Below, piece by piece: positions 5,001-8,433 of a stretch of 8,433 bases of DNA (position 1 is the stretch's first letter; every line of letters starts with the position of its first letter). The notes under the pieces were generated by a model. That model worked only from the letters and a program-made list of their open reading frames with translations. It had not been told where the DNA came from and made no database searches. The DNA is taken from NCBI GenBank assembly GCA_020026035.1, contig JAHHRC010000055.1:1-8433 (forward strand). Direction: 5' to 3'. Source of the DNA: Erysipelotrichaceae bacterium. Its GTDB lineage: Bacteria; Bacillota_I; Bacilli_A; Erysipelotrichales; Erysipelotrichaceae. The translations under genes were made by a program, and so were the position numbers.

Positions 5001-6274
5001 ATATTGTCTTAACGGAAAGCGCGAATAAAGATTATACCGATATCGTTGAAAAGATTCGAGAACAAGCGTGGTTTGATGGGAATTACATTGAGTCTGGGAA
5101 TGTGTTTGATTACTTTAATGTAAAAGAATTTACACCTACAGAAAGAAAATCAGAGCCTCCTCATGAGACACATACACCACCTGTACCTGTGGCTAATCCT
5201 CCAGAAAATACTGAAGTAGTACCTCCAGAAGAACCGAAGGAAACAGAAGAAATTCCACCGGTTCCTGTGGAAAAAGAAACGGTAGAAGAAGAACCGGTTG
5301 TGCCTGATGGGGAAAAACCGACAGAACCAGAGGAAGAAACGCCTGATGTACCTAATGTTCCAGAAGTTGAGAAACCAAAAGAAGATAAGCCTGAAAATCC
5401 AGAGGTAATTGAAAAACCTAAGGAAAAGGAAGAAGAACCACCTGCACCTCCTACTGTGGAAGAAAAAGAACAGGAAAAACCAGAAAAACCAGAAAAACCA
5501 GAAAAACCAGAGGATAAAGAACAAGAAAAGCCAACAGAACCTGATGGTGAAAAACCGGAAGAAAAACCGGTTGTGCCTGAAGGGGAAAAACCAAATGGAC
5601 CTAAGGTTGAAAAGCCTGAAGTGCCTAAGGATCCGGAAGTTGAAAATCCTAAGGAAAAGGAAGAAGAACCACCTGTACCGCCAACTGTAGATGAAAAAGA
5701 ACCGAAGGAGCCTGAAAAACCTGAGGATAAAAAACCAGAAGAGCCTAAGGCTGAAGAGCCGAAGCAACCTGGTGAAGAAGAACCAAACCAGCCGGGTACA
5801 CCTGAAGTTGTAGAGCCGAAGAAGCCTTCGGAAGATCCTAAGGTTCCGGAAACACCGAAGGTTGATGAGCCTGAGAAGCCTATTGTAGAAGTACCAAAGG
5901 TTCCTGAAGTTCCTAAGCAGGATGAACCAAAACAACCGGATACACCAGTGGTTGAAGAACCAAAGCAACCAAAGACACCGGTAGAAGATCCAAAGGTTGA
6001 AGAACCTAAGGTTCCGGAAACACCGAAGGCTGATGAACCGGAGAAACCAAACGTTGAAGAACCGAATGTTCCTAATAAGGAAGAACCAAAACAGCCAAAA
6101 ACACCTGTGTTTGAGGAGCCTAAGAAACCAGTTGTTGAAAAGAGTGTCGTGGTTTATGAGGAAGTGAATACTTGCGAGAATCACTTGCCAAGTACAGGGG
6201 ATGAGATGATTGTTTATTGGTTGTTGTTTGTTGTGTCTATGGGTGTTTTGATTGGTTTGAAAGAAGAGTTTTAA
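2084..6274 (+). CDS. LPxTG wall-anchored multidomain adhesin-like protein (SpaA/Cna-B type)
   Basis: This 1396-residue secreted protein is probably attached to peptidoglycan by sortase. The start is supported by GGGAGG at 2073-2078. Residues 1-27 are a signal peptide (RRK, hydrophobic core, likely cleavage after TSYA). Residues 28-880 look like about six Ig-like adhesin or isopeptide-type domains: the recurrent strand VxWxIxxNK appears as VTWTIVLNK (~340), TNWTVRAH (~480), YVWSIEANK (~625) and VKYTIDVNK (~768). Residues ~890-1014 are a SpaA/Cna-B domain (IRKFKGG near its start, GTEFKLSKLD, LEESKAAPGYK near 960, FNVKE at the end), usually stabilised by a Lys-Asn bond. Residues ~1018-1352 are a Pro/Glu/Lys stalk. 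The sorting signal LPSTG starts at 1368, with a hydrophobic helix and tail KEEF. No pilin motif (YPKx) was seen, so a monomeric surface adhesin is likelier than a major pilin. Its ligand is unknown. Oddities are about ten cysteines in the mature chain and an acidic C-terminal tail. Confidence 0.9.
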   Translation: MVVRRKWFMLFICLVLATSVFTTTSYADDVLDQMSGLNCLYEDEDHPYVPAEILDETVLDGGLKYKLLVNGEEVSGIKVLEPNQAFQITIDFAFKKDVSIKDHLEWYAELPEFFETLGIQSQEKTQIKDESGNLKATYWIDNGFVSLKFDRNWIQANSSLVSGSLAFDGEFKNDSTQEEKQIEVTLPENAKLDLVVQPKPVDVSNTKKMLEKFEDGVAYYKYRFTANEPSSRFILNDVLGEHLELIDTSLVFDGIEVSDVRKMDHGFSYAPGLVQAGEHVLTYQAKVVDFNDVSNDNGDFYLNGTSNTMTLHGASNVEESSTNDLKFKRMEKSGIKNEDGSVTWTIVLNKIQNTCCEVEQPRIAIDLTNMRLEDQMHTGKLVEDSLNCEIHTNEGQFEKEISLQKENDVYFLEFDDSFGSDEVVITYKTNGYESNDLVARNHAELKRNGKLFGSIGSAVTLAKADATLTKTHERDEETGITNWTVRAHVPFKVNSFNLKDQLSVSASGEILQNTTYDYQDVDEMKVRILKDGQVIEAPLTERKEKYFECEYLEGLENFDIVLVYKTFDNKQVAKYRNDVTLELFNESSPSPLEQTVEFEVTQDKPLFNKQFDSSASKLEGPLNQREYVWSIEANKLLGSYEGFVDLTGKTITIYEHIPDGMKFKELRNTYDHHVRSVTEVGNEVIITLEGYKKDLISFDVVCTLDESFVVQTDSEMYVSGGSLVALPKVTNRADLQVGDYRDSTESSRKVEVPVLDKNGKLDEKSSNVKYTIDVNKDEALLIGEESKKLTIKDTLDERTSYLNGSLVVTNKDGKDITALCELKVLQDGLKQVLEIKVPNRTHCKIAYETTLKGTLNEEIDVVTNVVEVSGYKMSCASQNENLVIKKALADVRGVSDRITIRKFKGGNTKEVIPGTEFKLSKLDVLTGNAKETVKKITDNNGIVEFKNLELYQLYKLEESKAAPGYKAYTDAKYIVLTESANKDYTDIVEKIREQAWFDGNYIESGNVFDYFNVKEFTPTERKSEPPHETHTPPVPVANPPENTEVVPPEEPKETEEIPPVPVEKETVEEEPVVPDGEKPTEPEEETPDVPNVPEVEKPKEDKPENPEVIEKPKEKEEEPPAPPTVEEKEQEKPEKPEKPEKPEDKEQEKPTEPDGEKPEEKPVVPEGEKPNGPKVEKPEVPKDPEVENPKEKEEEPPVPPTVDEKEPKEPEKPEDKKPEEPKAEEPKQPGEEEPNQPGTPEVVEPKKPSEDPKVPETPKVDEPEKPIVEVPKVPEVPKQDEPKQPDTPVVEEPKQPKTPVEDPKVEEPKVPETPKADEPEKPNVEEPNVPNKEEPKQPKTPVFEEPKKPVVEKSVVVYEEVNTCENHLPSTGDEMIVYWLLFVVSMGVLIGLKEEF
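5134..6142 (+). repeat. Coding repeats of the Pro/Glu/Lys wall-spanning stalk
   Basis: About 335 residues are built almost only from P, E, K, V, D, T and Q. DNA-level copies show recent duplication. A 28-bp identical segment encoding PKEKEEEPP recurs at 5417-5444 and 5648-5675 (231 bp, 77 codons apart). A 25-bp identical segment encoding PKVPETPK recurs at 5837-5861 and 6005-6029 (168 bp, 56 codons apart). All spacings are multiples of 3, so gain or loss would change stalk length without breaking the frame. Confidence 0.85.
5474..5509 (+). repeat. Four perfect tandem copies of a 9-bp unit (GAAAAACCA)
   Basis: Four contiguous exact copies of GAAAAACCA encode (Glu-Lys-Pro)x4 at about residues 1131-1142 of the adhesin-like protein. 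Copy number could vary in frame. Confidence 0.95.
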
Positions 6275-6283
6275 GTGGTTTAA

Positions 6284-6318
6284 AAGAATGTCTACGAAGT
6301 TGTAGATGTTCTTTTTAT
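6284..6318 (+). terminator. Strong intrinsic terminator of the adhesin-like gene
   Basis: Arms 6284-6295 and 6302-6313 form a 12-bp stem (two G-U pairs) with a 6-base loop, followed by TTTATTTATTT. It starts 9 bases after the stop codon. Confidence 0.85.
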
Positions 6319-6325
6319 TTATTTG

Positions 6326-6354
6326 TTGTTTGTAGGTGCTTGGTGTGATATATT
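6326..6354 (+). promoter_or_regulatory. Promoter of the YitT-family gene
   Basis: TTGTTT (6326-6331) and TATATT (6349-6354) are 17 bases apart, and TGA precedes the -10 (extended -10). The predicted start near 6361 gives a leader of about 29 nt to the ATG at 6390. It follows directly on the preceding terminator. Confidence 0.5.
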
Positions 6355-6389
6355 TAGTCGCAATTACCGTATGTATTTGGAGGGGTTTT

Positions 6390-7253
6390 ATGATTGAAAA
6401 TGTGAAGTTAAGAAGGACGTTGACGACGCTTGCGTGTGTTCTTGTATCGGGGTTTATTCAAGGGTATACGATTCAGGTGTTTATGGCCCCTACGAAGTTG
6501 GTTGCAAGTGGGTTTACGGGTGTTGCGATGCTTTTGAATGCGTTGACGGAGTATACAGCACATCCGATTAGTATTTCGTTTGGTATTGTGTTGTTGAATG
6601 TTCCTACGGCGTTTATGTGTTATAAGAACATTGGTCCTAGGTTTACGTTCTATTCGTTGTTACAGGTAATGATTTCTTCGGTGGTGTTGAAGTTGTTTTA
6701 CTTTGAGCCATTGTTCCAAGATGCGATTTTGAATGTGATCTTTGGTGGTGTTGCGAATGCGTTTGCGGCGGTATTGGCGCTTAAGGGGAATGCGAGTACG
6801 GGTGGTACGGACTTTATTGCCTTGTATTTCTCGAATCGTTATAACAAGAGTTTCTGGGATTATGTGTTTGGGTTTAATGCGTTGATTATTATTATCTTTG
6901 GGTTTACCCAAGGATGGTTGTATGCGGGGTATTCGATTGTGTTCCAGTTTATTTGTACGAAGACAATTCAAACGTTCCATACGCGTTATGATCGTTTGAC
7001 GGTGCAGATTATTACCCAGGAAACAGAAGCGGTGTTAGAGGCGTATACGAAGAATTTCTTGCATGGTATTACATGTACGGATAGTTATGGTGGGTATTCA
7101 AGACGTCCATTTACAACGATGATTACGGTTGTGTCTTCGTATGAGGTGGATGATGTGATTCGTAAAGTAAGTGATGCGGATCCAAATGTCATTATCAATA
7201 CGTTTAAGACGGAGAATTTTGTTGGTGGGTTCTATATTCCACCAATGGATTAA
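6390..7253 (+). CDS. YitT family membrane protein (YitT membrane domain + DUF2179)
   Basis: The 287-residue product has the architecture of Bacillota YitT proteins. The N-terminal membrane half (about residues 10-195) has five or six hydrophobic helices and includes the family signature KGNASTGGTDFIA (about 132-144). A cytoplasmic DUF2179 domain (about 200-280) follows, containing GITCTDSYGGYSRRPFTTMITVVSS and ending NTFKTENFVGGFY. The molecular function of the family is not established; transport is often assumed. I chose ATG 6390 over the upstream GTG at 6336, because GGAGGGG (6379-6385) is well placed and the upstream extension overlaps the promoter. It is a single-gene unit with its own promoter and terminator. 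Confidence 0.93.
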   Translation: MIENVKLRRTLTTLACVLVSGFIQGYTIQVFMAPTKLVASGFTGVAMLLNALTEYTAHPISISFGIVLLNVPTAFMCYKNIGPRFTFYSLLQVMISSVVLKLFYFEPLFQDAILNVIFGGVANAFAAVLALKGNASTGGTDFIALYFSNRYNKSFWDYVFGFNALIIIIFGFTQGWLYAGYSIVFQFICTKTIQTFHTRYDRLTVQIITQETEAVLEAYTKNFLHGITCTDSYGGYSRRPFTTMITVVSSYEVDDVIRKVSDADPNVIINTFKTENFVGGFYIPPMD

Positions 7254-7258
7254 TAAGT

Positions 7259-7288
7259 AAGGCTCTTTTGTTTAGAAGAGTCTTTTTG
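7259..7288 (+). terminator. Intrinsic terminator of the YitT-family gene
   Basis: AAGGCTCTT (7259-7267) and AAGAGTCTT (7276-7284) form a 9-bp stem with one G-U pair and an 8-base loop, running into TTTTT. The -35 region of the next gene (7271-7276) lies inside its loop. Confidence 0.8.
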
Positions 7289-7299
7289 TTTGGTATACT
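7271..7299 (+). promoter_or_regulatory. Promoter of the downstream membrane-protein gene, predicted to give a leaderless mRNA
   Basis: TATACT (7294-7299) is preceded by TGG, an extended -10 element. The -35 position (7271-7276) reads TTTAGA and is weak, and the spacing is 17 bases. The normal start distance of about 7 bases puts +1 at or next to 7306, the A of the ATG. The promoter overlaps the preceding terminator. Confidence 0.55.
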
Positions 7300-7305
7300 T
7301 TGCCT

Positions 7306-7818
7306 ATGAAAAAAGAGTTGTATGAAAGAACGGTTTGGGAAAATACGAAAGAGATCTTAGTGGCGCCTTGTATTGTCGGGTTGGTGTTTGCGAGTTTGTT
7401 TTTTGTATGTTTCTTAGTGAGTGAATATCCTTCGTATAAGAATGCGGTTGGCTTTGGGATCAGTGTGTTTTTGTTGCTGTTTGGGTATATGGGTGTTCGG
7501 CCTTTTTGGAAGGGTTACTGGATGCTTAAGGTAGAAGAGAAGTATTTAGGTGTGTTGTATAAGGATCGGAATGATTTTTTGAAACGGCCGGATGAGCGAG
7601 ATTGGTTTGTTGGGAAGAATGGTCCTTGGATTGTGTATTTGCATCGGGATTTTATAGATTCCATTGTGCATGTTGAAGAGATTGATCGTGGTGGTAAGAA
7701 GAAGTCGGTGATGGCGTTTCAAGTGGTGTTTTTGGATAAACGTGGGAAACAGTGGTCGTTTCTTTTGGATGCGAAAAAGACGGAATTACGAAAGTTTTTG
7801 TTGTGGTATGAGAAATAG
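7306..7818 (+). CDS. Unrecognised membrane protein with two N-terminal helices and a soluble C-terminal domain
   Basis: I do not recognise this 170-residue protein. Two hydrophobic segments (about residues 18-38 and 46-64) are followed by a soluble region of about 100 residues, predicted to be cytoplasmic. This has alternating hydrophobic strands (YLGVLYKD, WIVYLHRDFIDSIVHVEEI, VMAFQVVFLD, WSFLLDAKKTELRKFLLWYEK) and ends in a helix. That order is reminiscent of small bacterial PH-like membrane proteins, but I cannot confirm the family. No ribosome binding site precedes the ATG, because the -10 box ends only 6 bases upstream, so it is probably translated from a leaderless mRNA. A TTG at 7300 in the same frame is less likely, since it overlaps the expected promoter-melting region. 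Confidence 0.75.
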   Translation: MKKELYERTVWENTKEILVAPCIVGLVFASLFFVCFLVSEYPSYKNAVGFGISVFLLLFGYMGVRPFWKGYWMLKVEEKYLGVLYKDRNDFLKRPDERDWFVGKNGPWIVYLHRDFIDSIVHVEEIDRGGKKKSVMAFQVVFLDKRGKQWSFLLDAKKTELRKFLLWYEK

Positions 7819-7824
7819 TATCCC

Positions 7825-7851
7825 CCATATGGGCTTATATTTGGATTTTTT
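7825..7851 (+). terminator. Weak candidate terminator after the membrane-protein gene
   Basis: CCATAT and ATATTTGG can pair imperfectly, followed by ATTTTTT. A palindrome CCCATATGGG (7824-7833) lies in the same place. The stem is poor, so the true end of this transcript may instead be the terminator at 7957-7980. Confidence 0.3.
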
Positions 7852-7855
7852 GTGA

Positions 7856-7980
7856 GTCATAATGTGGGTGTGGTTGAAAGCCACGAGATACCCTTATATC
7901 ATTCGTTTTGAATGAATTATGATGTAATATCATATCCCTTTTAGATTTAGGCAGAGAAGTTGGCTCCCTCCAACTTTTTT
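7856..7980 (+). ncRNA. Candidate structured RNA: three-way junction, competing hairpin and intrinsic terminator
   Basis: A closing stem (7856-7863 with 7916-7923, 8 bp including one G-U) encloses two arms. Arm one (7866-7893) has GGGT/ACCC and GTGG/CCAC separated by a one-sided GAGAT bulge, with loop TTGAAAG. Arm two (7899-7915) is TCATTC/GAATGA with a 5-base loop. The 3' strand of the closing stem can instead pair with downstream bases as TATGAT/ATCATA (7918-7934), so two folds are mutually exclusive. A strong terminator follows at 7957-7980. The layout resembles an aptamer with an expression platform ahead of the efflux adaptor gene, or a free-standing small RNA. I do not match it to a known family, and its promoter is unclear. 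Confidence 0.4.
7957..7980 (+). terminator. Intrinsic terminator before the efflux adaptor gene
   Basis: AAGTTGG (7957-7963) and CCAACTT (7970-7976) form a perfect 7-bp stem with loop CTCCCT, followed by TTTT, GC and six more Ts. It ends either the membrane-protein transcript or the candidate RNA at 7856-7980. Confidence 0.8.
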
Positions 7981-8007
7981 GCTTTTTTAAGAGGTTTTGA
8001 GTGGTTT

Positions 8008-8024
8008 CTTAAGAAAAACTTAAA
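8008..8024 (+). promoter_or_regulatory. Direct repeat resembling a CiaR-type response-regulator site
   Basis: CTTAAG (8008-8013), five A bases, then CTTAAA (8019-8024): two half-sites one helical turn (11 bp) apart. The streptococcal CiaR consensus is NTTAAG-N5-WTTAAG, so this differs at the last base and at W. Such tandem sites are typical of OmpR/PhoP-family regulators. It lies 17 to 33 bases upstream of a -10-like TATGAT (8041-8046) and about 50 to 65 bases upstream of the efflux gene start. Confidence 0.4.
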
Positions 8025-8040
8025 AGAAATATGTGGTCGT

Positions 8041-8046
8041 TATGAT
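8041..8046 (+). promoter_or_regulatory. -10-like box of the efflux adaptor gene, without a good -35
   Basis: TATGAT matches 5 of 6 consensus bases (an alternative is TAAAAT at 8046-8051). No good -35 box is present at 16-18 bases, which is typical of promoters needing an activator. The direct repeat at 8008-8024 is a candidate activator site. Confidence 0.4.
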
Positions 8047-8074
8047 AAAATATGAACGAATGGAGATGGTTGTT

Positions 8075-8433
8075 ATGCAAAAGACAAAGAAAAAATGGTA
8101 CAAGCAATGGTGGGTATATGTCATTGCGGTTGTAGTGGTATATGTGGTATTTAGTTTAATTCCTACCAAGATTACAAAGAAGACGGATTTGGATCCGAAT
8201 CAGGATATGAGTGCGCGTACGGTGACACTTGAAAAAGGGTCTTTGGAGAAGACGGTTACGGCGAATGGTAGTATTGCGTCGCAACATTCGGTTTCTGTGA
8301 TTGCGCCTAATCCAAATAAGATTGAAGAAGTGTTTGTGGCTGTTGGTGATACAGTGCATGTTGGTGATCGTTTGGTGCAATTGGATGCGTCTTACTTACA
8401 AAAGGAATATGCTCGTATGAGTAAATCAATGGG
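8075..8433 (+). CDS. Efflux transporter periplasmic-adaptor-type subunit (HlyD/MacA family), N-terminal part
   Basis: The gene runs off the right edge; 119 codons are visible. A basic start (QKTKKKWYKQ) precedes one membrane helix (about residues 13-30, WVYVIAVVVVYVVFSLI), then an extracytoplasmic region. The segment VTLEKGSLEKTVTANGSI (about 50-67) is the usual opening strand of RND/ABC adaptor proteins. The segment IEEVFVAVGDTVHVGDRLVQLDAS (about 84-107) is the first half of the biotinyl-lipoyl-like domain, leading into the helical hairpin. In Bacillota such proteins usually accompany a MacB-like ATPase and permease exporting peptides or drugs; these would lie to the right. The start at 8075 uses GGAG at 8062-8065. 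In-frame ATGs at 8060 and 8066 are alternatives but are worse placed. Confidence 0.88.
   Translation, partial: MQKTKKKWYKQWWVYVIAVVVVYVVFSLIPTKITKKTDLDPNQDMSARTVTLEKGSLEKTVTANGSIASQHSVSVIAPNPNKIEEVFVAVGDTVHVGDRLVQLDASYLQKEYARMSKSM

Noticed and set aside
5409..5690. 93-codon plus-strand frame inside the stalk
   Set aside because: A frame-shifted shadow of the stalk repeats, rich only in Lys/Asn/Leu.
5150..6184. 344-codon minus-strand reading frame opposite the adhesin stalk
   Set aside because: It is the antisense of Pro/Glu/Lys codons, giving a Phe/Arg/Trp/Leu-only string without a plausible domain or ribosome binding site. Biased repeats on the other strand explain its lack of stop codons.
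605..6346. A ~20-bp near-identical string (TTGTTGTTTGTAG...) near 605-625 and near 6325-6345
   Set aside because: One copy is inside the DUF3793 coding sequence and the other overlaps the YitT promoter; both are low-complexity T/G sequence, so coincidence is the simplest explanation.
7866..7938. Possible TPP (THI-box) riboswitch, because of GGGTG and CGAGATACCC
   Set aside because: The conserved CTGAGA is imperfect and the essential 3' half (the pyrophosphate-binding helix region ending GCGTAGGGA) is absent.

Overview
The window looks like chromosomal DNA of a low-GC Gram-positive bacterium (Bacillota). The reasons are AT-rich sequence, strong GGAGG-type ribosome binding sites, sigma-A-like promoters (TTGACA/TATAAT), an LPxTG sortase substrate with a SpaA/Cna-B domain, a YitT/DUF2179 membrane protein and a DUF3793 protein beside a short-chain flavodoxin. 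A host-associated lineage (for example an Erysipelotrichia- or Clostridia-like commensal) fits, but this is inference.

Layout. Positions 1-558 hold no protein gene. Its right part (362-557) is the structured tail and terminator of the leftward flavodoxin-DUF3793 operon. Its left part (1-333) carries two leftward promoters and a hairpin-rich leader for something beyond the left edge, possibly an rRNA operon. Positions 559-1544 are the leftward operon: flavodoxin first, then a DUF3793 protein, with only 2 bases between them. Positions 1545-2083 are a long divergent control region with the flavodoxin promoter, several inverted repeats, a run of 19 T and two rightward promoters. Positions 2084-6274 encode a 1396-residue secreted, wall-anchored adhesin-like protein: signal peptide, about six Ig-like/isopeptide-type domains, one SpaA/Cna-B domain, a Pro/Glu/Lys stalk and an LPSTG sorting signal. 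A strong terminator follows. Positions 6390-7253 encode a YitT-family membrane protein with its own promoter and terminator. Positions 7306-7818 encode an unrecognised two-helix membrane protein whose start codon coincides with the predicted transcription start (apparently leaderless). Positions 7819-8074 contain a candidate structured RNA ending in an intrinsic terminator, then a CiaR-like direct repeat. The window ends inside an efflux adaptor (HlyD/MacA type) gene that starts at 8075.

The genes appear to be separate transcription units rather than one pathway. The common thread is the cell envelope (adhesin, YitT, membrane protein, efflux adaptor) with much regulatory structure between genes. 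The strongest leads are the T19 tract just upstream of the adhesin promoter (possible phase variation), the candidate switch-like RNA and direct-repeat operator before the efflux gene, the leaderless membrane-protein gene, and hairpins placed exactly at predicted transcript starts.
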